The position numbers and the translations under genes are program-made. DNA of 64,000 nt from Stenotrophomonas maltophilia (GTDB taxonomy: Bacteria > Pseudomonadota > Gammaproteobacteria > Xanthomonadales > Xanthomonadaceae): positions 3,800,001 to 3,864,000 of the forward strand of contig NZ_LT906480.1 of the NCBI RefSeq assembly GCF_900186865.1. Reading direction: 5' to 3'. Shown in pieces: positions 1 through 8,193 of this stretch. How positions within the stretch are numbered: the first letter of the stretch is position 1; every line of letters begins with the position of its first letter. Below the pieces are notes generated by a model. It made no database searches. It worked only from the letters and a program-made list of their open reading frames with translations, and had not been told where the DNA came from.

Positions 1-184
1 GGGCGCCGGGCAGCCCATCGGCCTGTCCGGCAACAGCGGCTTCAGCAGCGCACCGCACCTGCACTTCGTGGTACAGGTCAACCGCGGCATGGGCCTGCGT
101 TCGGTGCCGGCACGCATCTTCGCCGAGCAGGGCCAGCTGCAGTTCGCCCGCCAGGGCGAGGCCGAGGGCGGCATCGGGCGCTGA
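1..184 (+). CDS. M23 family metallopeptidase, C-terminal end (partial)
   Basis: The frame is open from base 2 and stops at TGA 182-184, giving only the last 60 residues. It contains a Ser-Ala-Pro-His-Leu-His-Phe stretch, the HxH motif that ends the LytM/M23 zinc peptidase fold, preceded by a Gly-Asn-Ser-Gly turn typical of the same fold. M23 proteins cleave peptidoglycan cross-bridges or, when degenerate, activate amidases. The zinc-binding HxxxD part lies outside the window, so activity cannot be judged. The gene stops 66 bases before prfC on the same strand. Confidence 0.8.
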   Translation, partial: GAGQPIGLSGNSGFSSAPHLHFVVQVNRGMGLRSVPARIFAEQGQLQFARQGEAEGGIGR

Positions 185-198
185 ACGGCCCCGGTCGG

Positions 199-204
199 TA
201 TAAT
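199..204 (+). promoter_or_regulatory. Candidate -10 box upstream of prfC
   Basis: A perfect TATAAT lies 47 bases before the prfC start, just after the M23 stop. No convincing -35 hexamer sits 16-18 bases upstream, so this is a -10-only prediction. It would give a leader of about 40 bases. Confidence 0.4.
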
Positions 205-250
205 CGGGCGCTTATCTCTTTGAAAAGCGCCCCGGGCGGGCGCCACTGCC

Positions 251-1855
251 ATGTCCGAAGTCGCCAACGAAGCGTCGCGTCGCCGCACCTTCGCCATCAT
301 TTCCCACCCTGACGCCGGCAAGACCACGCTGACCGAAAAGCTGCTGCTGTTCGGAGGCGCGATCCAGATGGCCGGTTCGGTCAAGGGCCGCAAGGCCGCC
401 CGCCACGCCACCTCCGACTGGATGGCATTGGAAAAGGAACGCGGCATCTCCGTCACCTCTTCGGTGATGCAGTTCCCGTACGAAGACAAGATCGTCAACC
501 TGCTCGACACCCCCGGCCACGCCGACTTCGGCGAGGACACCTACCGCGTGCTGACTGCGGTGGACTCGGCGCTGATGGTGATCGACGTGGCCAAGGGCGT
601 GGAAGAGCGCACCATCAAGCTGATGGAAGTGTGCCGCCTGCGCGATACCCCGATCATGACCTTCATCAACAAGCTCGACCGCGAGGGCAAGGACCCGATC
701 GAGCTGCTGGATGAAGTGGAAACCGTGCTGGGCATCCAGTGTGCGCCGGTCACCTGGCCGATCGGCATGGGCCAGCGCCTGAAGGGCGTGGTCCACCTGC
801 TGACCGGCGAAGTGCACCTGTACGAGCCGGGCCGCAACTTCACCCGCCAGGATTCGACCATCTTCCCGTCCATCGATGCCCCCGGCCTGGCCGAGAAGAT
901 CGGTGCGCAGATGCTGGCCGACCTGCGCGACGAGCTGGAACTGGTGCAGGGCGCCAGCCATCCGTTCGACCTGGAGGCCTACCGCGCCGGCAAGCAGACC
1001 CCGGTGTTCTTCGGCTCGGGCGTGAACAACTTCGGCGTGCAGCCGCTGCTGGACTTCTTCGTCGAGCATGCGCCGTCGCCGCAGGCGCGTTCCACCACTG
1101 GCCGCGAGATCGCCCCGGAAGAGAACAAGCTGACCGGCTTCGTGTTCAAGATCCAGGCCAACATGGACCCGCAGCACCGCGACCGCGTCGCGTTCATGCG
1201 GGTCTGCTCGGGCCGCTTCAGCGCTGGCATGAAGACCTTCCACGTGCGCACCGGCAAGGAAATGAAGCTGGCCAACGCACTGACCTTCATGGCCAGCGAT
1301 CGTGAAATCGCCGCAGAAGCCTGGCCGGGCGATGTGATCGGCATCCACAACCACGGCACCATTTCCATCGGCGATACTTTTACCGAAGGCGAAGCGGTCA
1401 CCTTCACCGGCATCCCCAACTTCGCCCCGGAACTGTTCCGCCGCGCGCGCCTGCGCGATCCGCTCAAGCTCAAGCAGCTGCAGAAGGGACTGGCCCAGCT
1501 GTCCGAAGAAGGCGCGACCCAGTTCTTCCGCCCTCTCACCAGCAACGACCTGATCCTGGGTGCGGTGGGTGTGCTGCAGTTCGACGTGGCGGCCTATCGC
1601 CTGAAGGACGAGTACGGCGTGGAAGCCACCTTCGAGCCGGTCAGCGTGACCACCGCGCGTTGGGTCCACTGCAGCAACGAGAAGAAGCTGGAAGAGTTCC
1701 GCGAAAAGAATGCGCTGAACCTGGCACTGGATGCAGCCGGCCACCTGGTCTACCTGGCACCGACCCGGGTCAACCTGCAGCTGGCGCAGGAACGCTCGCC
1801 GGACGTGCGTTTCTCGGCCACCCGCGAAGCGGCCCATACCGTTTCGGTGGGCTGA
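251..1855 (+). CDS. prfC: Peptide chain release factor 3
   Basis: This 534-residue GTPase of the EF-G/EF-Tu type recycles RF1 and RF2 from the ribosome after peptide release. Near the N terminus it has the P-loop [15 protein letters not shown], then a switch region with [14 protein letters not shown] (G3) and the G4 motif INKLDR. The EF-Tu-like domain II and the RF3 C-terminal domain follow, and total length matches the usual ~530. The ATG at 251 is used; the ribosome-binding site ahead of it is weak. It stands alone between an M23 peptidase and a membrane protein, with a palindromic repeat directly after its stop. Confidence 0.97.
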   Translation: MSEVANEASRRRTFAIISHPDAGKTTLTEKLLLFGGAIQMAGSVKGRKAARHATSDWMALEKERGISVTSSVMQFPYEDKIVNLLDTPGHADFGEDTYRVLTAVDSALMVIDVAKGVEERTIKLMEVCRLRDTPIMTFINKLDREGKDPIELLDEVETVLGIQCAPVTWPIGMGQRLKGVVHLLTGEVHLYEPGRNFTRQDSTIFPSIDAPGLAEKIGAQMLADLRDELELVQGASHPFDLEAYRAGKQTPVFFGSGVNNFGVQPLLDFFVEHAPSPQARSTTGREIAPEENKLTGFVFKIQANMDPQHRDRVAFMRVCSGRFSAGMKTFHVRTGKEMKLANALTFMASDREIAAEAWPGDVIGIHNHGTISIGDTFTEGEAVTFTGIPNFAPELFRRARLRDPLKLKQLQKGLAQLSEEGATQFFRPLTSNDLILGAVGVLQFDVAAYRLKDEYGVEATFEPVSVTTARWVHCSNEKKLEEFREKNALNLALDAAGHLVYLAPTRVNLQLAQERSPDVRFSATREAAHTVSVG

Positions 1856-1861
1856 TGCCAC

Positions 1862-1901
1862 GGGGTCGGATCCCTTTCCGGCAGGAAAGGGCTCTGACCC
1901 C
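1862..1901. repeat. Imperfect palindromic repeat after prfC
   Basis: Left arm GGGGTCGGATCCCTTTCC (1862-1879) and right arm GGAAAGGGCTCTGACCCC (1884-1901) form a long imperfect hairpin starting seven bases past the prfC stop. Similar GGGGTC...GACCCC intergenic palindromes are familiar to me from Stenotrophomonas and Xanthomonas genomes. It could also serve as a transcript-end hairpin, although no T-run follows. Confidence 0.6.
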
Positions 1902-2015
1902 AGCCAACGCAAGGCAGGCATTCACCCACCATACGGTGACAGGCGTGCACGTATCGCCCATCGCGGCGATGATAAGGGGGTGCGGGTCCCCCTCCCCGCG
2001 AACAATGCCTACGCC

Positions 2016-2654
2016 ATGTCCACGACGTCCATTGCTTCGATCCGTGAAGAAATCGCCAGCGCCCTGACCCATGGCCTGGGCGCGGTATTCGCCCTGGCCG
2101 CCAGCGCGGTGTTGATCACCCTGGCTGCGATCTACGGCGACGGCTGGCAGCTGGCCAGCGCGATCGTGTTCGGTATCGCGCTGTTGCTGCTGTACACCGC
2201 CTCCACGCTGTACCACGCCATCCAGCATCCGGTCGCCAAGGGCCGGTTGAAGGTGTTCGACCACTGCGCGATCTATGTGCTGATCGCGGGCACCTATACC
2301 CCGTTCACCCTGATCGGCCTGCGCGGTCCGTGGGGCTGGGGCCTGTTCACCGCGATCTGGGCGCTGGCGCTGGGCGGCGTGGTGTTCAAGCTGTTCTACA
2401 CCGGCCGTTTCAAGGTGCTCTCAACGGTGATCTACATCGCCATGGGCTGGCTGGTGGTCGTGGCGATCAAGCCGATGTGGGCCTCGATCGATGGCGGCAC
2501 CCTCACCTGGCTGTTCGGCGGCGGCCTGTCGTATACGCTGGGGACCTACTTCTACCACCGTGAATCGATCCCGTACTCGCATGCCATCTGGCACCTGTTC
2601 GTGATCGGCGGCAGCGTCTGCCACTTCGTCGCGGTCACCATGCAGGTGCTGTAA
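2016..2654 (+). CDS. Hemolysin III family (TrhA/YqfA-like) integral membrane protein
   Basis: From the ATG at 2016 this is a 212-residue protein with about seven hydrophobic segments and the PAQR/HlyIII pattern: an N-terminal EExxxxxTHGLGA, TLYHAIQHP, DHCAIYVLIAGTYTPF, and a C-terminal HAIWHLFVIGGSVCHF. The conserved His and Asp residues match the proposed metal site of the family. Bacterial members affect membrane-lipid balance; the hemolysin name is historical and does not imply a toxin here. The frame is open far upstream into prfC, but the ATG at 2016 gives the normal family length. Confidence 0.88.
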   Translation: MSTTSIASIREEIASALTHGLGAVFALAASAVLITLAAIYGDGWQLASAIVFGIALLLLYTASTLYHAIQHPVAKGRLKVFDHCAIYVLIAGTYTPFTLIGLRGPWGWGLFTAIWALALGGVVFKLFYTGRFKVLSTVIYIAMGWLVVVAIKPMWASIDGGTLTWLFGGGLSYTLGTYFYHRESIPYSHAIWHLFVIGGSVCHFVAVTMQVL

Positions 2655-2737
2655 ATGGCCGCTCGACGGCGGCGTGTGCACGCCATGCACATGGTCGCTT
2701 CGCGCCCTGTCCACGAACAGGGGGCAACCATGGCAGC

Positions 2738-4711
2738 GTGAATGCTGCCGCCTCCCCTGCCGCAAAGCGCACGTCCCGTTGGCGCCTCCGCCGCCCCGGC
2801 CCACGAGGCCGGCGCTGGCTCACGATCCTGGTCTTCCTGCTGGCGGCGATCCTGATACTGCTCGCGTTGTGGGACTGGAACTGGTTCAAGGGTCCGGTGG
2901 AGCGCGCGGTACAGGCACGCACCGGCCGAGTGCTGCGCATCGGGAACCTTGATGTCGACCTCGGCCGCACCAGCACGATCCGCGCCGATGCGATCACCTT
3001 CGCCAATGCCAGCTGGGCGAAACAACCTGAGATGGCCAGCGCAGACCGCGTCGAGATCGACGTGCGGGTCTGGCCCCTGCTGCGCGGCAGCGTGCAGCTG
3101 CCCGAGGTGCGCCTGACCCGGCCGGACGTGCTGCTGGAAACCGCCCCGCGCAAGGGCGAGCCGGGGAACTGGGACTTCCTCGGTGACAGCGCCGGCGGCA
3201 CAAGCCCGCAGCTCAAACGCCTGCGCATCGACGATGGTCGGCTGCAGTTCATCGATGCACTGGGCCGCACCGACATCCGCGTGGGCGTGCGCAGCGGTCA
3301 GCCGAAACAGGCCGATGCCTCACCGCCGCTGCTGGTGCAGGGCAAAGGCCACTGGCAAGGCAACCCGTTCACCCTGCGCGGTGGCACCGAATCTCCGCTG
3401 GAACTGACCGACAGCGACCACCCGTTCCGCATCCACCTCGACGGTCGCGCCGGCGCTACCCACGCGGTGGCCAGTGGCACGCTGACCAATCCGTTCCAGC
3501 TGCGGGTGTTCGACCTGCAGTTCGCACTCAGCGGGCAGGACCTGTCGGACCTGTACCCGCTGCTCGGCATTGCCATCCCGCCCTCACCGCCCTACGCCTT
3601 GGACGGACGGCTGAAGCGCGACCACAACGTCTGGCGCTACGACAGCTTCACCGGGAAGGTCGGTGACAGCGACCTCGCTGGCAACCTGCAGTTCGAGGTG
3701 GGACGCGACCGTCCACGGCTGACCGCGACACTGGAATCCAGGCGCCTGGACTTCGATGACCTGGCCGGCTTCGTGGGAGCGCCACCGAAGACCGGCGGCG
3801 GCGAAACCGCGAATGCGGAGCAAAAGGCACAGGCCGCCCGCATCGCCGCCAGCAGCCGGGTATTGCCCGACACGCCCTACAACCTGGGCAAACTGCGTGC
3901 GATGGATGCCGACGTGCGCTGGAAGGCCCACCGCATCAACGCGCCCTCGTTGCCACTGGACGACATGGACGCGCACCTGCTGCTGGATGACGGCGTGCTG
4001 CGGCTGGACCCGCTGAACTTCGGCGTGGCCGGCGGCGATATCCGCAGCACGATCCGCATGGATGCACGCCAGGCGCAGATTCGCACCGCATTGAAGGCCA
4101 GCGTACGCGGCGTGCAGCTGGGCCAGCTTTTCCCGGATGCGAAGCTGGCCGAGCAGGCCAAGGGCGGCATCGGCGGCGAAGTGGACCTGAGCGGGCGCGG
4201 CAACTCGATCGCCGCCATGCTCGGCAGCAGCAGCGGCAAGGTCGGGCTGGCGATGGGCCGTGGCCATGTCGGCAACCTGGTGATGGAACTGGCCGGGCTG
4301 GATATCACCGAGTCGCTGAAATTCCTGGTGACCGGTGACAAGCAGATTCCGCTGCGCTGCGCCTTCGCCGACTTCGGTGTGCAGGACGGCCTGATGACCA
4401 GCCAGGCACTGGCGGTGGACACCACCGATACCATCCTCATCGGCGAAGGCACGGTCAGCCTGCGCGACGAGACCTTGGACCTGCTGCTGAAACCGCGCCC
4501 GAAGGACAAGAGCATCCTGGTACTGCGGTCACCGTTGCATATCAGCGGCACGTTCAAGGACCCGTCGTTCCGCCCGGACTTCAAGGCGTTGGGTATTCGC
4601 GGCGCGGTGGCCCTGGCACTGGGCAGCATTGCCCCGCCGGCAGCGCTGCTGGCTACGATTGAACTGGGGCCGGGCAAGGATGCCAACTGCGGTGGGCAGT
4701 ATGCGAAGTAG
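2738..4711 (+). CDS. AsmA family protein
   Basis: A 657-residue protein beginning at GTG 2738; no in-frame ATG lies nearby upstream. After a basic N terminus it has one membrane segment (about residues 28-48), then the AsmA start pattern ending VERAVQARTGRVL, and a long beta-rich periplasmic part. The C-terminal region has the AsmA_2-like VDTTDTILIGEGTVSLRDE and KPRPKDKSILVLRSPLHISG. AsmA-like proteins are thought to move or organise lipids between inner and outer membrane. Eighty-odd bases with a GC-rich hairpin separate it from the upstream gene. Confidence 0.88.
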   Translation: MNAAASPAAKRTSRWRLRRPGPRGRRWLTILVFLLAAILILLALWDWNWFKGPVERAVQARTGRVLRIGNLDVDLGRTSTIRADAITFANASWAKQPEMASADRVEIDVRVWPLLRGSVQLPEVRLTRPDVLLETAPRKGEPGNWDFLGDSAGGTSPQLKRLRIDDGRLQFIDALGRTDIRVGVRSGQPKQADASPPLLVQGKGHWQGNPFTLRGGTESPLELTDSDHPFRIHLDGRAGATHAVASGTLTNPFQLRVFDLQFALSGQDLSDLYPLLGIAIPPSPPYALDGRLKRDHNVWRYDSFTGKVGDSDLAGNLQFEVGRDRPRLTATLESRRLDFDDLAGFVGAPPKTGGGETANAEQKAQAARIAASSRVLPDTPYNLGKLRAMDADVRWKAHRINAPSLPLDDMDAHLLLDDGVLRLDPLNFGVAGGDIRSTIRMDARQAQIRTALKASVRGVQLGQLFPDAKLAEQAKGGIGGEVDLSGRGNSIAAMLGSSSGKVGLAMGRGHVGNLVMELAGLDITESLKFLVTGDKQIPLRCAFADFGVQDGLMTSQALAVDTTDTILIGEGTVSLRDETLDLLLKPRPKDKSILVLRSPLHISGTFKDPSFRPDFKALGIRGAVALALGSIAPPAALLATIELGPGKDANCGGQYAK

Positions 4712-4818
4712 GAGCGTTCGTTCGTGGCGCCTGGATTGATCGTGGTTTGAGGGGGACGGGTGACCCAGGCAGGACACGCCCATGCCCTCAGCCTCCCCCC
4801 GCATCAGGAAGGCGCTGG

Positions 4819-4848
4819 TTTGGCTTTGGCTTTGGCTTTGGCCCTGGC
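4819..4848. repeat. TTTGGC hexamer microsatellite
   Basis: Four perfect TTTGGC units (4819-4842) and one variant unit (CCTGGC) lie in the gap between the convergent AsmA and CBS genes. The tract is non-coding in any supported gene and could vary in copy number between strains. Confidence 0.7.
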
Positions 4849-4868
4849 TTTGAGCTTCGAAAAGCGGG

Positions 4869-4893
4869 CTGGCGGGCCGCAGGCCCGCCAGCG
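4869..4893 (-). terminator. Terminator-like hairpin after the CBS gene
   Basis: A perfect 11-bp stem, GCTGGCGGGCC with a GCA loop, begins six bases past the CBS stop on the minus strand. Short A/T runs on both sides mean it could work in both directions between two convergent genes. Confidence 0.6.
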
Positions 4894-4899
4894 AAAAAC

Positions 4900-5331
4900 T
4901 CATCCCGCCACGATGTACTGCTGCAGCTGATCCAGCTCGCGCCGCTGCGCATCGATCACCGACTTCACCAGGTCGCCAATGGAAATCACCCCCAGCACCT
5001 GGGCGCCCTCCACCACCGGCAGGTGGCGGATGCGGTAGTCGGTCACCAGCTGCAGGCAATGCTCCACCTCTTCGCCCGGCGACACCGTCACCACCTGCGT
5101 CGTCATGATCTCGGCCACCGCCGTATCGCGCGAAGAACGATCACGCAACACGATCTTGCGCGCGTAATCGCGCTCCGAAAGGATCCCGACCAACCGTGGC
5201 CCGTCCATCACCAGGACCGCGCCAATGCCCTTTTCCGCCATCAACCGGATCGCATCGATCACCGCCGCATCCGGCGCGACCGCATGTACTTCAGGAGACT
5301 TGCCGTCCAACAGTTGCCGTACCGTGGTCAT
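4900..5331 (-). CDS. CBS-domain protein
   Basis: A 143-residue cytosolic protein with two CBS motifs forming one Bateman module: residues about 8-60 (AVIDAIRLMAEKGIGAVLV, ILSERDYARKI) and 75-135 (MTTQVVTVSPGEE, YRIRHLPVVE, VISIGDLVK). Such stand-alone modules bind adenine nucleotides and usually regulate a partner. Its first 41 bases lie inside the end of the upstream glycosyltransferase gene in another frame, which implies co-transcription and probably coupled translation. The partner or ligand cannot be told from sequence. Confidence 0.9.
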   Translation of the reverse strand: MTTVRQLLDGKSPEVHAVAPDAAVIDAIRLMAEKGIGAVLVMDGPRLVGILSERDYARKIVLRDRSSRDTAVAEIMTTQVVTVSPGEEVEHCLQLVTDYRIRHLPVVEGAQVLGVISIGDLVKSVIDAQRRELDQLQQYIVAG

Positions 5332-6310
5332 CTGCCTGCCCTCCGAGGGTGGGTTGCAGGGCCGAGCCTGCCACGGCGGATGCTAGCCACGCGTCAACCA
5401 GGTACAACGGCCGCTGCTTGGACTCTTCGTACAGGCGCCCCAGGTACTCACCGATCAGGCCCAGCGCGATCAACTGCACCCCGCCCAGGAACAGGATCAC
5501 CGCCATCATCGTCGGCCAGCCCGCCACCCGGTCGCCGTACAGCGCGGCCTTGACGATCACCCACATGCCGAACACGAAGGCCACCGCCGCGGTTGCCAGC
5601 CCCAGGTAGGTCGCCGCGCGCAGGGGCACGGTCGAGAACCCGGTGATGCCTTCCAGGGCGAAGTTCCACAGCCGCCACAGGCTGAACTTGCTGGTGCCGG
5701 CCACGCGTGCGTGGCGGTGGTAGGGCACCGCCACGCGCTTGAAACCCACCCAGCTGAAAAGCCCCTTCATGAAACGATGGCGCTCACGCATCTCGCGCAG
5801 CGCACTCAGCGCGCGTGGTGACAGCAGGCGGAAATCCCCGGTATCGGCCGGGATCGGCGTACGCGAAAGGCGCCCCATCACGCGGTAGAAGATCGCCGCC
5901 GTGGCACGCTTGATCCAGGCCTCGCCATCGCGCGCCAGGCGCGTGCCATAGACGTTGTCATGGCCCTCGCGCCAGCGCGCGACGAACTGCGGCACAAGCT
6001 CCGGCGGGTCCTGGCCATCGGCATCCAGGATCATCGCCGCCCCTTCGCGTACCAGGTCCAGGCCAGCGGTCAGTGCGGCTTCCTTGCCGAAATTGCGCGA
6101 CAGCTTCAGCGCGGAGACCCGCGCGTCGGATTGGGCCAGGCGGGCGATCACCTCCCAGGTCCCGTCATGGCTGCCGTCGTCCACGTACAGGATGTGGCCG
6201 TCGATGTCGGGCAGCGCGTCGAGCACCGCGCACAACCGCGGATGCAGCAACGGCAGTGCCAGGGCCTCGTTGTAGGCGGCGATGACGAAAGTGAGCCGTT
6301 CGCGGGTCAT
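5291..6310 (-). CDS. Family 2 glycosyltransferase (GtrB/DPM1-like)
   Basis: A 339-residue membrane-anchored glycosyltransferase. The N-terminal GT-A domain shows FVIAAYNEALALP, the nucleotide-binding DDGSHDGTWE and the metal-binding DADGQDPPELV. Two C-terminal membrane segments (about residues 230-255 and 265-295) are followed by GEYLGRLYEESKQRPLY, the hallmark of undecaprenyl-phosphate glucosyl- or arabinosyl-transferases of the GtrB/ArnC group. It probably loads a sugar onto a lipid carrier; the sugar is unknown and no flippase or GtrC partner is adjacent. The 3' end overlaps the CBS gene by 41 bases. The start may be leaderless (see the -10 box at 6317). Confidence 0.9.
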   Translation of the reverse strand: MTRERLTFVIAAYNEALALPLLHPRLCAVLDALPDIDGHILYVDDGSHDGTWEVIARLAQSDARVSALKLSRNFGKEAALTAGLDLVREGAAMILDADGQDPPELVPQFVARWREGHDNVYGTRLARDGEAWIKRATAAIFYRVMGRLSRTPIPADTGDFRLLSPRALSALREMRERHRFMKGLFSWVGFKRVAVPYHRHARVAGTSKFSLWRLWNFALEGITGFSTVPLRAATYLGLATAAVAFVFGMWVIVKAALYGDRVAGWPTMMAVILFLGGVQLIALGLIGEYLGRLYEESKQRPLYLVDAWLASAVAGSALQPTLGGQADDHGTATVGRQVS

Positions 6311-6316
6311 GCCCGG

Positions 6317-6322
6317 ATTGTA
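6317..6322 (-). promoter_or_regulatory. Candidate -10 box (TACAAT) for the glycosyltransferase gene
   Basis: On the minus strand TACAAT ends seven bases before the ATG at 6310, and no ribosome-binding sequence lies between. Initiation at the usual distance would place the RNA 5' end at or next to the start codon. No good -35 hexamer is visible. Confidence 0.4.
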
Positions 6323-6356
6323 CGTTGCCGCCGGCCGTAGATCAGGCGGCGCGCGC

Positions 6357-7106
6357 TCACTCTTCCGAAAGGTACGCGGCCCCGCCCAGCTGCCGTGCCT
6401 GGCGCTGGATCCAGGCGGCGCGCCGCTGCACGTACGGCCCTGGCTTTGCGGCGTTGTAGCGCCGCGGTGCCGGCAGCACCGCCGCCAACCGCGCGCTATC
6501 GGCCGGGCTCAACCTGGCCGCGTCCTTGCCCCAGAACTTCTGCGCCGCCGCCTGAGCTCCGTACACGCCATCACCAAACTCGGCGATGTTGGCGTACATC
6601 TCCAGGATGCGCTTCTTTGGCCACAGCGCTTCGATCAGCACGGTGTACCAGACCTCCAGCCCCTTGCGGATCCAGCTGCGGCCCTGCCAGAGGAACAGGT
6701 TCTTGGCCACCTGCTGGCTGATCGTGCTGGCGCCACGCAGTCGCCCGCCCTTGGCATTGTGGTCGCGGGCCTTCTCGATCGCCTGCAGGTCGAAGCCGTT
6801 GTGGTCGGGGAAACGCTGGTCCTCAGCGGCCACCAGCGAAATCGGCAGGCTCGGCGCCATCTGGTCAAGGTCGCGCCACTGGTAATGCAGGCGATAGGAC
6901 CAATCGGCCTCGCCCAGCGCCTCGCCATAGCGCCACAGCATCACCATGGACACCGGCGGGTCGATGAACCGCAGCACCAGGACCTGCAGGCAGCTGAAAG
7001 CAGCCAGCAGCACCGGCAGCCACAGCAGCCGTTTCCAGCGCCAGCGCCTGCGGCGTGGGCCTTCTACGACAGCTTCCACCTTGTGCTGCTCTCCCCCTGC
7101 CCCCAT
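6357..7106 (-). CDS. mtgA: Monofunctional peptidoglycan glycosyltransferase
   Basis: A 249-residue inner-membrane GT51 enzyme that polymerises lipid II into glycan strands without a transpeptidase domain. One membrane anchor (about residues 27-47) precedes the GT51 motifs: [14 protein letters not shown] with the catalytic Glu, [17 protein letters not shown], and later [20 protein letters not shown]. Length fits MtgA (about 240), far shorter than bifunctional PBPs. It reads away from hslO, with a 77-base shared upstream region. An AAGGAT about nine bases before the ATG supports the start. Confidence 0.96.
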   Translation of the reverse strand: MGAGGEQHKVEAVVEGPRRRRWRWKRLLWLPVLLAAFSCLQVLVLRFIDPPVSMVMLWRYGEALGEADWSYRLHYQWRDLDQMAPSLPISLVAAEDQRFPDHNGFDLQAIEKARDHNAKGGRLRGASTISQQVAKNLFLWQGRSWIRKGLEVWYTVLIEALWPKKRILEMYANIAEFGDGVYGAQAAAQKFWGKDAARLSPADSARLAAVLPAPRRYNAAKPGPYVQRRAAWIQRQARQLGGAAYLSEE

Positions 7107-7183
7107 TACTGGTGCATCCTTCTTCTATCTGGTTGTCGGCGCATTATCCGGCAACTGCCCCCGTTTACGCGCGATGTGAGCCG

Positions 7184-8077
7184 ATGACCGCCAACTCCGA
7201 TTCCCTGATCCGCTTCCTGCTCCCCGACGCCGGCGTCCGCGGCGTCCACGTGCACCTGCAGGCCACCTGGCAGGAGATCCTGTCCCACGCCGAGTACCCG
7301 GATACCGCCGCCGAACTGCTCGGCGAGGCCTGCGTGGCCTCGGCGCTGTTCACCGGCCATACCAAGATCGATGGACGCCTGTCGATCCAGCTGCGCAGCA
7401 GCACTGCCCTGCGCACCCTGTTCGCCGAATGCACCGCCGCCGGCACCCTGCGCGGCATCGCCCAGCTCAGCGAAGGCGGCGACGCGCCGCGCGACCTGTC
7501 CAGCCTGGGCGATGACGCGATCCTCGCCATCACCATCGAGAACCCCGGCCTGGACCCGCGTGAACCACAGCGCTACCAGAGCCTGGTCGGACTGACCGCG
7601 CCGGAACTGGACGAGGCCTTCGAGGACTACTTCCGCCAGTCCGAGCAGCTGCCGACCCGCCTGCTGCTGGCGGCCGACCGCAATGGTGCCGCCGGCCTGC
7701 TGCTGCAGAAGCTGCCGGGCGACGAGGGCGACGAGGACGGCTGGGCGCGCGCCAGCGCCCTGTTCGAGACCCTTGGCAAGGCTGAACTGCTGGCCACCCC
7801 GGCCGAGCAGCTGCTGCACCGCCTGTTCCACGAGGAGAAGCCGGCGCTGATGGGCGAAAAGCCGCTGTCCTTTGCCTGCTCCTGTTCCCGCGAGCGGGTG
7901 GCGGCGATGCTGCAGTCGCTGGGTGAGGAGGAGGCCCGTGCAGCGGCTGCAGACACCGGCGCCGTCGAGGTCCGTTGCGAATTCTGCGGGCGTGAGTATC
8001 ACTTTCCATTGACGGAGTTCGGCATACTGTTCCACGGCGCCCAGGGGGCTGTACCGGCGCCTGAACGGCTTCAATGA
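7184..8077 (+). CDS. hslO: Redox-regulated molecular chaperone Hsp33
   Basis: From ATG 7184 the product has 297 residues, the normal Hsp33 length. It is a cytosolic holdase switched on by oxidation and unfolding. The C-terminal zinc switch shows CSCS near residue 233 and CEFCGREY near 265, matching the CxC/CxxC redox centre. The N-terminal domain has the usual TAAELLGEACVASALFTG and KIDGRLSIQL. The frame remains open upstream through the divergent mtgA gene, but this ATG gives the family start. Confidence 0.96.
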   Translation: MTANSDSLIRFLLPDAGVRGVHVHLQATWQEILSHAEYPDTAAELLGEACVASALFTGHTKIDGRLSIQLRSSTALRTLFAECTAAGTLRGIAQLSEGGDAPRDLSSLGDDAILAITIENPGLDPREPQRYQSLVGLTAPELDEAFEDYFRQSEQLPTRLLLAADRNGAAGLLLQKLPGDEGDEDGWARASALFETLGKAELLATPAEQLLHRLFHEEKPALMGEKPLSFACSCSRERVAAMLQSLGEEEARAAAADTGAVEVRCEFCGREYHFPLTEFGILFHGAQGAVPAPERLQ

Positions 8078-8109
8078 ACGGCAGTCTTGTACCTGGGGAG
8101 GATCAAGGC

Positions 8110-8138
8110 TTGTTAAGAATTCATAAACACCCTAGGAT
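8110..8138 (+). promoter_or_regulatory. Candidate sigma-70 promoter for the secreted protein gene at 8194
   Basis: TTGTTA (8110-8115), a 17-base spacer and TAGGAT (8133-8138) lie in an AT-rich gap after hslO. The predicted RNA start near 8145 falls inside the perfect hairpin at 8140-8163. Confidence 0.55.
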
Positions 8139-8139
8139 C

Positions 8140-8163
8140 AAGTTCCCGTCCCCACGGGAACTT
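8140..8163 (+). promoter_or_regulatory. Perfect 10-bp inverted repeat at the predicted transcription start
   Basis: AAGTTCCCGT (8140-8149), CCCC, ACGGGAACTT (8154-8163) is a flawless palindrome just downstream of the -10 box. It could be an operator or a hairpin at the RNA 5' end. It may instead end the hslO transcript, but no T-run follows. Confidence 0.5.
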
Positions 8164-8193
8164 CCGTTGTCCGTCCCTGTCTGAACTGGTCCG

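Noticed and set aside
2016..2654. Reading the hemolysin III family gene as a virulence toxin.
   Set aside because: The family name is historical. The protein is a seven-helix PAQR-like membrane protein with a putative metal site.
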